Positions 16,253-23,594 of a DNA stretch of 26,475 bases are shown here, piece by piece. The position numbers and the translations under genes were made by a program. This DNA comes from Clostridiaceae bacterium (lineage in GTDB: Bacteria; Bacillota; Clostridia; Oscillospirales; Acutalibacteraceae), in contig JAEDGF010000024.1 of the NCBI GenBank assembly GCA_016297645.1, positions 1 to 26,475 of the forward strand. The letters are read 5' to 3'. Within the stretch, counting starts at the first letter, position 1, and each line of letters begins with the position of its first letter. Under the pieces are notes generated by a model. That model searched no databases. It was not told the origin of the DNA and saw only the letters and a program-made list of their open reading frames with translations.

Positions 16253-16912
16253 TTGCTGAAAGAATATTTCGGTCAGCTTAAAGAAGATGTCAAATGCATA
16301 CGGGAACGCGACCCGGCGGCAACCTCCGCCCTTGAAGTGCTGCTCCTCTACCCCGGGCTTAAAGCCGTGAGGGCATACCGCAAAGCCCATTGGTTTTACA
16401 AGCACGATATGCACTTCATTGCGCGGTATATTTCGCAGCGCGCCGCAAAGCAGACAAATATAGAGATTCACCCCGGCGCGAAGATCGGCAAACGCTTTTT
16501 CATAGACCACGGCACAGGCGTGGTAATAGGCGAAACTGCCGAGGTAGGCGACGATGTGACGATATATCAGGGCGTAACGCTCGGAGGAACCGGCAAGGAT
16601 GTCGGCAAGCGCCACCCGACAGTGGGCGACGGCGTTATGATAGGTGCGGGCGCAAAGGTGCTCGGTCCCTTCAAGATCGGCAACAACACGAACATTGCAG
16701 CCGGGAGTGTGGTCCTCCACGAGATCCCCGAAAACTCGACCGCCGTCGGCACTCCCGCACGGGTGATAAAACGCGACGGCATACGCATTGACAATCTCGA
16801 CCAGATAAACATTCCGGACCCCGTTCAACAGGAAATAGACAGACTTACAAAACGAATAGAATCTCTCGAAGAACAGATAAAAAGCTATCAGGAAAGCCGA
16901 AAAGGAGAATAA
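16253..16912 (+). CDS. cysE: Serine O-acetyltransferase
   Basis: This enzyme transfers acetyl from acetyl-CoA to L-serine, giving O-acetylserine, the precursor of cysteine. The product is about 219 residues, the short bacterial form. The N-terminus (LKEDVKCIRERDPAA) is typical. From ~60 it forms the left-handed hexapeptide-repeat helix, with the active-site segments IDHGTGVVIGETA and GKRHPTVGDGVMIGAGA and the C-terminal SVVLHEIPENSTAVGTPARVI. A charged coiled-coil tail ends the protein. I prefer TTG 16253, preceded by AAAGGCGGTGA, because GTG 16244 lies only two bases after AAAGG; both are in frame. cysS begins four bases after this gene ends, so cysteine synthesis and its loading onto tRNA are co-transcribed. 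Confidence 0.93.
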   Translation: MLKEYFGQLKEDVKCIRERDPAATSALEVLLLYPGLKAVRAYRKAHWFYKHDMHFIARYISQRAAKQTNIEIHPGAKIGKRFFIDHGTGVVIGETAEVGDDVTIYQGVTLGGTGKDVGKRHPTVGDGVMIGAGAKVLGPFKIGNNTNIAAGSVVLHEIPENSTAVGTPARVIKRDGIRIDNLDQINIPDPVQQEIDRLTKRIESLEEQIKSYQESRKGE

Positions 16913-16915
16913 TTC

Positions 16916-18325
16916 ATGAAAGTTTATAATACTCTCACCAGACAAAAAGAAGAACTTGTCCCTCTGCACGAGGGCGAATTCCGCATTTACGCATGCGGTC
17001 CCACCGTTTACAACTACATTCACATAGGCAACGCCCGTCCCATCTGCGTATTCGATGTGCTCAGACGCTATCTTGAATACAAGGGCAACAAGGTCACCTA
17101 TGTTCAGAACTTCACCGATATCGACGATAAGATAATCAATCGCGCAAACGAAGAAGGCACCACCTTCAAAGAGGTCAGCGAGAAGTACATTGCCGAGTAC
17201 AAAACCGATGCGCACGGACTTAATGTGCGGGACGCTTCCGTTCACCCCAAGGCAACAGAGAATATAGAGAACATCATCGCAATGGTCAGCACGCTCATAG
17301 ACAAGGGCTTCGCATACGAGTCCGGCGGCGATGTGTATTTCAGCACGCTTAAATTCAAGGAGTACGGCAAGCTCTCGCATCAGCCGCTTGACGACCTCAT
17401 GGCAGGCGCGAGAATAAACATAGGCGAACTCAAACGCGAAAGCATGGACTTCGCTCTTTGGAAAGCCTCGAAGCCCGGCGAACCCGCATGGGATTCACCG
17501 TGGGGCAAGGGCCGTCCCGGCTGGCATATCGAATGCTCCGCAATGAGCTGCCGCTACCTCGGTACGACCATTGATATTCACTGCGGCGGTCAGGATCTTA
17601 TCTTCCCCCACCACGAAAACGAGATAGCGCAGAGCGAAGCGTGCAACGGCGTTAAATTCGCAAACTACTGGATGCACAACGGCTTTATCACGGTCGACAA
17701 CGAGAAAATGTCGAAATCAAAGGGCAATTTCTTCACCGTCCGCGATGTTGCGAAGCAGTTCGGTTACGAGCCGATACGCCTTCTCATGATCTCGTGTCAG
17801 TACAGAAGCCCCATAAACTATTCTTATGATTCGCTCATGCAGTGCAAGGCCTCTCTTACACGCCTTCACACCTGCCGCGATTCACTCGACTTTGCTCTTG
17901 CGAACGCACAAAACGAGCTGACCTCGGACGAACTCGATACTCTCCTTGCGGAGTTCAACGGCTTCCGCGCACGCTTCTGCGACGCAATGGACGACGACCT
18001 CAACACGGCTGACGCTATCGGAGTCATTTTCGACCTCACGAGATTTATCAACAAGACCGTTCTTACCGCCGCGCCCGCAAAGAGCGCCGTAAAAGAAGCC
18101 ATCAGAATTTTTGACGAGCTTACCGGCATTCTCGGTATCGTTTATGACGACAACTCCGGCTCCGACAACGGCGACGACGAAAAAATCGAAGCTCTTATAG
18201 CAGAGCGCACCGCCGCCAGAAAAGAGAAGAACTGGGCAAAGGCCGATGAAATAAGAAACACTCTCACCGAAATGGGTATCGTTTTGGAGGACACTCCTCA
18301 GGGAGTAAAATGGCACAGAGCTTAA
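16916..18325 (+). CDS. cysS: Cysteinyl-tRNA synthetase
   Basis: This class I synthetase activates cysteine and attaches it to tRNA-Cys; it has 469 residues, normal for the family. ACGPTVYNYIHIGNARP carries the zinc ligand Cys27 and the HIGH-type motif (HIGN, 36-39). Further zinc-site residues lie in GWHIECSAMS and HHENEIAQSEA. KMSKS is at 264-268. The C-terminal helical domain and a charged end (ERTAARKEKNWAKADEIRN) are typical. ATG 16916 follows AAGGAG at 8 bases. It sits between cysE and the phospholipase-like gene in one transcription unit. Confidence 0.98.
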   Translation: MKVYNTLTRQKEELVPLHEGEFRIYACGPTVYNYIHIGNARPICVFDVLRRYLEYKGNKVTYVQNFTDIDDKIINRANEEGTTFKEVSEKYIAEYKTDAHGLNVRDASVHPKATENIENIIAMVSTLIDKGFAYESGGDVYFSTLKFKEYGKLSHQPLDDLMAGARINIGELKRESMDFALWKASKPGEPAWDSPWGKGRPGWHIECSAMSCRYLGTTIDIHCGGQDLIFPHHENEIAQSEACNGVKFANYWMHNGFITVDNEKMSKSKGNFFTVRDVAKQFGYEPIRLLMISCQYRSPINYSYDSLMQCKASLTRLHTCRDSLDFALANAQNELTSDELDTLLAEFNGFRARFCDAMDDDLNTADAIGVIFDLTRFINKTVLTAAPAKSAVKEAIRIFDELTGILGIVYDDNSGSDNGDDEKIEALIAERTAARKEKNWAKADEIRNTLTEMGIVLEDTPQGVKWHRA

Positions 18326-18343
18326 AGGAGAGGATTTCGTAAT

Positions 18344-19450
18344 ATGTCCGCATTTTTCTATTCGCTTTACTATAAATTTTTCGCACTGTTCGCATCTGTT
18401 TTGATGCTTATCTCTCCGTCCTTCCGCACGGTAATGGACAGACTCGAAACGGATAAGCAGTATCAGCTGACGCATATCGAGGAGCTTAAAGCCGCCTACG
18501 CCGACGGCAGCCGTACAAAATGCGACGAGAGCGCCATTTTCAGCGGCGACTATGCCGAAATGCTCTCCGCCGGCACAAAGTTCAACGAGCTTACCGTTAT
18601 AGGCACTCACAACAGCTATCAGCGCTACTCGGGCGACGGCAAAACTCACCTCAGCTGCACCATCGAAACGCAGAACGGCGCTCCCATAACGCTCTCCGAC
18701 CAGCTTGACGCGGGACTGAGAAACCTCGAAATAGACATTGAAACCATCGTAAACAACGGCAAAACGAGCTTTGTCTGCATTCACTCCCCCGTTTTCGACA
18801 TGGCGACAAACTGTTTCAGCTTTGAAAAAGCCCTTGAAGAGCTTGCCGTGTGGTCGGACAACAACCCCGGACACCTTCCGGTTTCAATTATAATCGAGCC
18901 GAAATCGGTATTCATTCCGCTTGAAAACATGGAATTTTTCTCCCTCGAAGCGGCTAAGGAGCTTGATAAGATCGTCAGAACCGTTCTCGGCGACAGACTT
19001 CTCACTCCCGGCGAAGCGCTCGGCAGCTTCGACAGCTTCAAGTCCATGCGTGAGGCAGACGGCTGGAAAACGGTAGAAGAATGCCTCGGTAAAATTGCCG
19101 TTATACTCCACCCCTGTAAGGTAACGAACGACTATATAAATATCGACCCCACGATAAAAACGCAGTCCATGTTCCCCATGGTTCGCGCTGCCGATAAAGA
19201 TAAACCCTATGCCGCATTCCTGCTTATAAACGACGCAAAACAGCTGCTGAAAAACTCGGAGAAGCTCGCTGCCGGCAATTATATAATACGCACACGCGCC
19301 GACCTCTCCGGAATGTACTCTGCTGACACCTTCGCATCTGCTGCGGCTTCGGCGGCAAATATTATCTCCACGGATTATCCGTACCTCGGCACGGATACAA
19401 AAAACACCGTCAGCTTTGACGGCTTCAAAATGGTAAAAACAATTTTCTGA
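18344..19450 (+). CDS. Membrane-anchored, Ca2+-dependent PI-PLC-like protein
   Basis: This 368-residue protein resembles the Ca2+-dependent phosphoinositide phospholipase C family (PI-PLC-C1 type). One hydrophobic segment at ~5-25 probably exports or anchors it. The TIM-barrel motifs are VIGTHNSYQ (His89), LSDQLDAGLRNLEIDIE with its acidic metal ligands, VCIHSPVF (His147), a GHLPVSIIIEPKS strand, and near the end ISTDYPY. The two histidines fit the general acid/base pair of the family. Substrates in this group are poorly known, and a phosphodiester lipid or glycerophosphodiester is a guess. The gene follows cysS by 18 bases with AGGAGAGG before the ATG, so it is probably the last gene of the cysE-cysS unit. 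Confidence 0.82.
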   Translation: MSAFFYSLYYKFFALFASVLMLISPSFRTVMDRLETDKQYQLTHIEELKAAYADGSRTKCDESAIFSGDYAEMLSAGTKFNELTVIGTHNSYQRYSGDGKTHLSCTIETQNGAPITLSDQLDAGLRNLEIDIETIVNNGKTSFVCIHSPVFDMATNCFSFEKALEELAVWSDNNPGHLPVSIIIEPKSVFIPLENMEFFSLEAAKELDKIVRTVLGDRLLTPGEALGSFDSFKSMREADGWKTVEECLGKIAVILHPCKVTNDYINIDPTIKTQSMFPMVRAADKDKPYAAFLLINDAKQLLKNSEKLAAGNYIIRTRADLSGMYSADTFASAAASAANIISTDYPYLGTDTKNTVSFDGFKMVKTIF

Positions 19451-19739
19451 CCGGCGGCAGACCTCACCGTGCTGCGCACAATTTTTCCCGGATAAGCACG
19501 CGCTGTTCTCTCTGAGAAACACACACTTCTCTCCGTAAAAGCGCGCGTTGCTCCCTACGCGAAGCACGCAATGTTACCATTGTGAAGCCCCGGAATCTTC
19601 CGCAGAGCACGCGCTGTTCTCTCCGTAAAACGCGTACTGCTCACTACGCGAAGCACGCAATGTTCCGTTTCGGGCATTACCGACGAGCGGCTGCACAAAA
19701 AATCACTCTGCACTCTTTCAAAAACACTCTCCGCTCTTT
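19451..19739. other. Non-coding region with an imperfect direct duplication
   Basis: No gene is evident. A weak hairpin (GTGC, TGC, GCAC, then AATTTTT) at 19469-19486 may end the cysE-cysS transcript. A unit of roughly 55 bases occurs twice: CTCTCCGTAAAA begins at 19529 and 19619, and CTACGCGAAGCACGCAATGTT ends the unit near 19575 and 19665. GCACGCGCTGTTCTCTC precedes each copy at 19496 and 19607. Confidence 0.65.
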
Positions 19740-20019
19740 TAGGCTGACGGGACTTGAACCCGTGTCGGTTTTGACCGGCTGATTTTCGCTCATGCCGCGT
19801 TAAAACCCTTGCAAATACATCAAGTATTCGCTGCGGGCTTTGCCTTGCCTGAACAAAATTCAGCTCAGGCAAAACTGCTCTGCACCCGACAGTAGACAAT
19901 TTTTGAGCAATTTTCGTTTTTTGAGGTGCAGGCTTGCTGACGCAAGTCAAGACGAAAAGGGCGAAAAGTGCCGAAAAGGGGCACTGACGGGCGACATGGG
20001 TTTGAATCCCGTCAGCCTA
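19740..20019 (-). mobile_element. 280-bp TA-flanked repeat element, copy 1 (inverted relative to copies 2 and 3)
   Basis: This is a 280-base sequence bounded by TAGGCTGACGGG at the left and its complement CCCGTCAGCCTA at the right. It is the reverse complement of the other two copies and differs from them by about one or two bases. The ends form imperfect inverted repeats of about 28 bases. No convincing gene lies inside. Confidence 0.85.
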
Positions 20020-20085
20020 GCGAGAACAACCTCGTAAACAACTATCGGACGCAGTTTTCATTCCAAAAAAATGCGAAAAGATGAT

Positions 20086-20114
20086 TTGACATTTCGCCGA
20101 TTGCATTGTATAAT
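20086..20114 (+). promoter_or_regulatory. Perfect consensus sigma-A promoter of the 45-residue gene
   Basis: TTGACA (20086-20091) and TATAAT (20109-20114) both match the consensus exactly, with the ideal 17-base spacing. It is the only promoter in the window with both hexamers perfect. Confidence 0.9.
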
Positions 20115-20152
20115 ACGAAAGAGATATTATTTTTCTGAAAGGAGAAACTTTT

Positions 20153-20290
20153 ATGGAAATGCTTCCCGGCGCCGTACAGGTGCTTATCGAATGGTTCAAG
20201 CTGCTTATTGCAACAATCACCACCTTTATCAAAAGACTCAAAGGCAGCGACGACGAAACAGACGCTTCCGAAGAAGGCTCATCAAACTGA
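20153..20290 (+). CDS. 45-residue amphipathic small protein
   Basis: ATG 20153 lies 8 bases after AAAGGAG and the frame ends at TGA 20288-20290. A helix at ~7-30 has Val/Leu/Ile/Phe/Trp on one side and Gln9, Glu13, Lys16, Lys27, Arg28 and Lys30 on the other. An acidic Asp/Glu/Ser-rich tail follows (~32-45). A perfect promoter and a strong terminator (20327-20358) enclose it as a single-gene unit. The clean promoter, ribosome site and terminator argue that it is real and strongly expressed. I do not recognise a family. The shape suggests a membrane-surface peptide, such as a phenol-soluble-modulin-like, small regulatory or type I toxin-like peptide, but no antisense RNA is visible. Function unknown. 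Confidence 0.8.
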   Translation: MEMLPGAVQVLIEWFKLLIATITTFIKRLKGSDDETDASEEGSSN

Positions 20291-20326
20291 TAATTACCTT
20301 GAATTTCATTTTTGAGTTCCGCAAAG

Positions 20327-20358
20327 AAAAACGGCTTTTTAAGCCGTTTTTCTTTTTT
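20327..20358 (+). terminator. Intrinsic terminator of the 45-residue gene
   Basis: AAAAACGGCTT (20327-20337) pairs with AAGCCGTTTTT (20341-20351) over a three-base loop and is followed by TCTTTTTT. The flanking A and T runs mean it could act in both directions. Confidence 0.92.
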
Positions 20359-20630
20359 ACCGACTTTCATTCCGTTAAGATTGAACTTTTCCGTTCACTT
20401 TGAACCTGTTTTTTTCTTTTTGTCCGCTGCGTACTTTCATTTCGTACTCATTGTTTTTTGCCGTTCACTTCGAACCTTCGCTTTGTCCGCTTTGGTTCTT
20501 GGTTTCGTCCGCTTCGCGTTTTCGTTCCGCGCGCACAGAACTTTTCTATTGTCTTTTTTTAATTCTACCTGTCCTCTTAGCGCTTTTTCGTTTCCAAACT
20601 GTTTTACTGAAATTTTTTAATAAAAAAGTG
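20359..20630. other. Pyrimidine-rich non-coding spacer with short repeats
   Basis: The plus strand is strongly T/C-rich with few A. CCGTTCACTT-(T/C)-GAACCT occurs near 20391 and 20462, and TTTGTCCGCT recurs. Frames through it encode Phe/Leu/Ser-rich nonsense, and none has a ribosome site. I see no gene. Confidence 0.65.
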
Positions 20631-20659
20631 TTGACAAATAGGAAATACGGGTATATTAT
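20631..20659 (+). promoter_or_regulatory. Promoter of the metal-resistance operon
   Basis: TTGACA (20631-20636) and TATTAT (20654-20659) are 17 bases apart. The predicted start of transcription, near 20666, lies just before the operator at 20673-20688. Confidence 0.85.
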
Positions 20660-20672
20660 ATCAGTAGAACAG

Positions 20673-20688
20673 TTGAATAAATGTTCAA
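20673..20688 (+). promoter_or_regulatory. ArsR/SmtB/CadC-type operator
   Basis: TTGAA and TTCAA form an inverted repeat with a 6-base AT-rich centre, just past the -10. This matches the general form of operators for CadC/SmtB-like metal repressors, and the gene for such a repressor follows directly. A nearby GTTCA at 20691 extends the repeated character. Confidence 0.75.
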
Positions 20689-20720
20689 ATGTTCACAGTA
20701 CAAACACGGAGGGAACGGTT

Positions 20721-21092
20721 TTGAACGAGATACTTTACACCAATGCAGAGGCTCCCGTATGCACTGAACATGAGCATCACATCGATGAAAAAATGATTAA
20801 AAGCACTTTGCCGGACGAGGAAAACCTCATCGATCTGGCTGAGCTTTTCAAGATTTTCGGAGATTCCACCCGCGTTAAAATACTTTACCTTTTGTTCGAG
20901 AGTGAGATGTGCGTCTGCGATATCGCAGACATTCTCGGAATGACAGTTTCGGCGATATCCCATCAGCTGCGCATTCTGAAAAACGCAAAGCTCGTTTCGT
21001 TCCGCAAGGACGGTAAAAGCGTATTTTACTCGCTTGCCGACGAGCATGTGGGTCTTATTCTCGAAAAAGGCATGGAACACATCTGCGAATAA
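20721..21092 (+). CDS. ArsR/SmtB-family metal-sensing repressor (CadC-like)
   Basis: This 123-residue winged-helix repressor is thought to leave DNA on binding metal. The DNA-reading helix region is DILGMTVSAISHQLRILKNAKLV. Two metal sites are visible. An alpha3N-type thiol site has the ELCVCD-like motif MCVCD (Cys64 and Cys66) plus Cys14 in an N-terminal CTEHEHH stretch. An alpha5 site has Asp107, His109, His120 and Glu123. Together they suggest Cd/Pb/Zn sensing. The start is TTG 20721, 7 bases after GGAGGG; the frame stays open further upstream into low-complexity sequence and across the promoter, which I reject. It is the first gene of a three-gene operon with an HMA protein and a P-type ATPase. 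Confidence 0.93.
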   Translation: MNEILYTNAEAPVCTEHEHHIDEKMIKSTLPDEENLIDLAELFKIFGDSTRVKILYLLFESEMCVCDIADILGMTVSAISHQLRILKNAKLVSFRKDGKSVFYSLADEHVGLILEKGMEHICE

Positions 21093-21127
21093 TTTATTCA
21101 AAGAAAGAAAGAAAGGAAGCATTAACC

Positions 21128-21346
21128 ATGAAAAAAACATTCAGAGTAGAAGATCTTGACTGCGCGAACTGCGCCCGCGAGCTTGAAGAAGCACTTGCAG
21201 CCATTCCCGGCGTCAACAAAGCCGCCGTCAGCTTTATGGCACAGAAGGTAATACTCGACATCGATGAATCGATTGCCGACACCATCGAAAAAACAGCCGT
21301 AAAGGTTGCGAAAAAAGAAGTTCCCGAGTGCACGCTCGTATTCTGA
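21128..21346 (+). CDS. Stand-alone heavy-metal-associated (HMA) domain protein
   Basis: This 72-residue protein has a ferredoxin-like HMA fold. The metal motif DLDCANCA places cysteines at 12 and 15, and the rest follows the usual pattern (AAIPGVNKAAVSFMAQKVILDID). The Asp before the motif (as in ZntA-type domains) fits Zn/Cd/Pb better than copper. It lies between the repressor and an ATPase that has no N-terminal HMA domain of its own, so it probably acts as a separate metal donor or regulator for that pump. GGAAG precedes the ATG by 8-9 bases. Confidence 0.93.
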   Translation: MKKTFRVEDLDCANCARELEEALAAIPGVNKAAVSFMAQKVILDIDESIADTIEKTAVKVAKKEVPECTLVF

Positions 21347-21374
21347 TAACCAACGAAAAGAGGGGCGAGTCGTC

Positions 21375-23225
21375 ATGACTAAAAAGCAGAAAAAGCTATT
21401 GATACGCGTTATAGTAGGCTGCATTTTGCTGGCAGCCGTCTTTATCACCGAAAAACTCACCGAGTGGAACAACTGGATATATCTTATACTTTATCTTATC
21501 CCGTATTTCATAACCGGCTGGGATGTACTCTATAAATGTATAAAGGGCATACTTCGCGGCGACTTTCTCGATGAAGCATTTCTAATGACGCTTGCCACCA
21601 TCGGCGCTCTTATAATTTCGGAATACCCCGAAGCGGTTTTCGTTATGGTGTTCTACCAGATAGGCGAGCTTTTCCAGAGCCTTGCCGTGGAGCGCAGCAG
21701 AAAATCGATATCGGCGCTTATGGATATCCGCCCGGACTCGGCTACCGTTCTGCGTGACGGCGCCGAGGAGGAGGTCCTTCCCGAGGAGGTCGTTCCCGGC
21801 GACACCGTAATAGTCCGCCCCGGCGAAAAGATACCCGTAGACGGAGAGATTCTGAGCGGCACTTCGGCACTTGACGCAAAGGCACTCACGGGCGAATCCG
21901 TTCCCATAGATGTAAAGCCCGGCGACTCGGTCGTCAGCGGCAGCATCAACATGAACGGTATTCTGAAAATAACGGCGAAAAAGACCTACGGCGAATCGTC
22001 CGTTGCAAAGATTCTGTCGCTGGTTGAAAACTCCTCGTTCAACAAAGCAAAGAGCGAAAACTTCATAACAAAATTCGCAAAATACTACACGCCTGCCGTT
22101 GTTGTCGGTGCATTGCTCCTTGCGATTATCCCGTCGATCGTAACGGGTGAACCGAAAACATGGATCTACCGCGCGCTTATATTCCTCGTGGTTTCCTGCC
22201 CGTGCGCACTTGTAATTTCCGTTCCGCTGTCCTTCTTCGGCGGAATAGGCGGAGCATCCACAAAGGGTATTCTTATCAAGGGCGCGAACTTCCTCGAAGC
22301 CGTCAACAACACCTCGACAGTTGTATTCGATAAGACGGGAACACTCACCACCGGCACCTTCAAGGTGACGGAGGTACACCCGGCAGACGGCTTTGACAAA
22401 GACAGCTTGCTGAAATACGCGTCCTCGGCTGAATTTTACTCGAACCACCCCATAGCAATATCTCTTAAAGAGGCTGCCGCAAGCAGTGCCGCGGAGCCTC
22501 AGGACGCAAAGGAGATATCCGGTTTCGGAATCGAAGCGATAGTGGACGGCAAGCAGGTCCTCTGCGGCAACCATAAGCTGATGGATTCAAACAACATCGC
22601 TTTTAAGAAGCTGACAAAGGGCGGCACGGTGGTCTACACTGCCGTTGACGGCAAGTATGCAGGCGCTGTTGTTATTGAAGATACCGTAAAGCCCACATCC
22701 GCACAGGCTCTTAAAGAGCTGAAAGAACTCGGCGTTTCAAAGACGGTAATGCTCACGGGCGACCGCCGCGAGGCAGCAGAGTCCGTAAACGCAAAGCTCG
22801 GGCTTAGCGAAATACATTACGAGCTTCTGCCCGAAGATAAAGTTGCCGTAATGGACAAAATGTGTACGCAGAAGGATAAAAAAGGCACCGTGATATTTGT
22901 CGGCGACGGCATAAACGACGCTCCCGTCCTGACTCGTGCCGATGTCGGCATTGCAATGGGCGCACTCGGAAGCGATGCGGCGATAGAAGCTGCGGACATG
23001 GTAATTATGGACGACGACCCGTCCAAGATTGCTCTTGCCATCAAAATTTCAAAGAAAACACGGCGCATAGTCGTTGAAAATGTAGTATTCGCACTTGCGG
23101 CAAAGCTCGCAGTCCTCGTGCTTGCGGCGCTTGGCTTGGCGGATATGTGGATAGGCGTTTTGGCGGATGTCGGCGTTGCCGTGCTTGCAATACTCAACGC
23201 CATGCGCAACCTCAAAGTTAAATAA
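21375..23225 (+). CDS. P1B-type heavy-metal-transporting ATPase (Zn/Cd/Pb type)
   Basis: This metal-exporting P-type ATPase has 616 residues. It has the actuator TGES motif (KALTGESVP), the membrane CPC motif (SCPCALVI, Cys275 and Cys277), the phosphorylated Asp319 in DKTGTLT, the P1B-specific His-Pro in SNHPIA, TGDRREAAE, and GDGINDAPVL. The last helices carry WIGVLADVGVAVLAILNAMR, whose Asp is the ion ligand of Zn/Cd-type pumps. No N-terminal metal domain is present; the protein begins directly with membrane helices. ATG 21375 follows GAGGGG at about 9 bases; the frame could extend to 21306 only by overlapping the HMA gene. It ejects toxic metal from the cytoplasm and is probably controlled by the repressor upstream. 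Confidence 0.96.
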   Translation: MTKKQKKLLIRVIVGCILLAAVFITEKLTEWNNWIYLILYLIPYFITGWDVLYKCIKGILRGDFLDEAFLMTLATIGALIISEYPEAVFVMVFYQIGELFQSLAVERSRKSISALMDIRPDSATVLRDGAEEEVLPEEVVPGDTVIVRPGEKIPVDGEILSGTSALDAKALTGESVPIDVKPGDSVVSGSINMNGILKITAKKTYGESSVAKILSLVENSSFNKAKSENFITKFAKYYTPAVVVGALLLAIIPSIVTGEPKTWIYRALIFLVVSCPCALVISVPLSFFGGIGGASTKGILIKGANFLEAVNNTSTVVFDKTGTLTTGTFKVTEVHPADGFDKDSLLKYASSAEFYSNHPIAISLKEAAASSAAEPQDAKEISGFGIEAIVDGKQVLCGNHKLMDSNNIAFKKLTKGGTVVYTAVDGKYAGAVVIEDTVKPTSAQALKELKELGVSKTVMLTGDRREAAESVNAKLGLSEIHYELLPEDKVAVMDKMCTQKDKKGTVIFVGDGINDAPVLTRADVGIAMGALGSDAAIEAADMVIMDDDPSKIALAIKISKKTRRIVVENVVFALAAKLAVLVLAALGLADMWIGVLADVGVAVLAILNAMRNLKVK

Positions 23226-23314
23226 ATTAAAAGAAACAAGAAAAAGAGAAGGACGGCTCAAAGAACAGCCGGGGCGACAACAGCGTTCCGGAGTGTTCTG
23301 CGAGCCGGTTTTTC

Positions 23315-23594
23315 TAGGCTGACGGGATTCAAACCCATGTCGCCCGTCAGTGCCCCTTTTCGGCACTTTTCGCCCTTTTCGTCTTGACTTGCGTCAGCAA
23401 GCCTGCACCTCAAAAAACGAAAATTGCTCAAAAATTGTCTACTGTCGGGTGCAGAGCAGTTTTGCCTGAGCTGATTTTTGTTCAGGCAAGGCAAAGCCCG
23501 CAGCGAATACTTGACGTATTTGCAAGGGTTTTAACGCGGCATGAGCGAAAATCAGCCGGTCAAAACCGACACGGGTTCAAGTCCCGTCAGCCTA
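23315..23594 (+). mobile_element. 280-bp TA-flanked repeat element, copy 2
   Basis: TAGGCTGACGGG begins and CCCGTCAGCCTA ends this 280-base copy, which lies 89 bases after the metal-pump gene. Internal hairpins include GTGCC/GGCAC (23350-23366), CTTGC/GCAAG (23388-23401) and TTGCCTGA/TCAGGCAA (23462-23489). It differs from copy 3 at one base that I can see. Confidence 0.87.

Noticed and set aside
19740..20037. Open frames of ~60-100 residues on both strands of each 280-bp element, with near-identical translations in all copies
   Set aside because: They have no ribosome site, run out of the element into unrelated flanks, and their similarity is explained by the DNA repeat itself.
20400..20720. 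A 107-residue N-terminal extension of the ArsR frame
   Set aside because: It crosses the promoter and operator and encodes low-complexity Phe/Leu/Ser sequence. TTG 20721 has an excellent ribosome site and gives a normal-length repressor.
21306..21374. A longer start of the metal ATPase
   Set aside because: It would overlap the end of the HMA gene and add residues unlike any P-type ATPase start. ATG 21375 has a ribosome site.
23565..23594. A true tRNA gene suggested by the T-arm-like sequence
   Set aside because: There is no D-arm or anticodon arm at tRNA spacing. The two acceptor-like strands are 280 bases apart, and the same end recurs inverted at the other side.
23315..23594. Integron attC site
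   Set aside because: The ends lack the GTTRRRY and RYYYAAC core motifs, and no integrase or cassette pattern is present.
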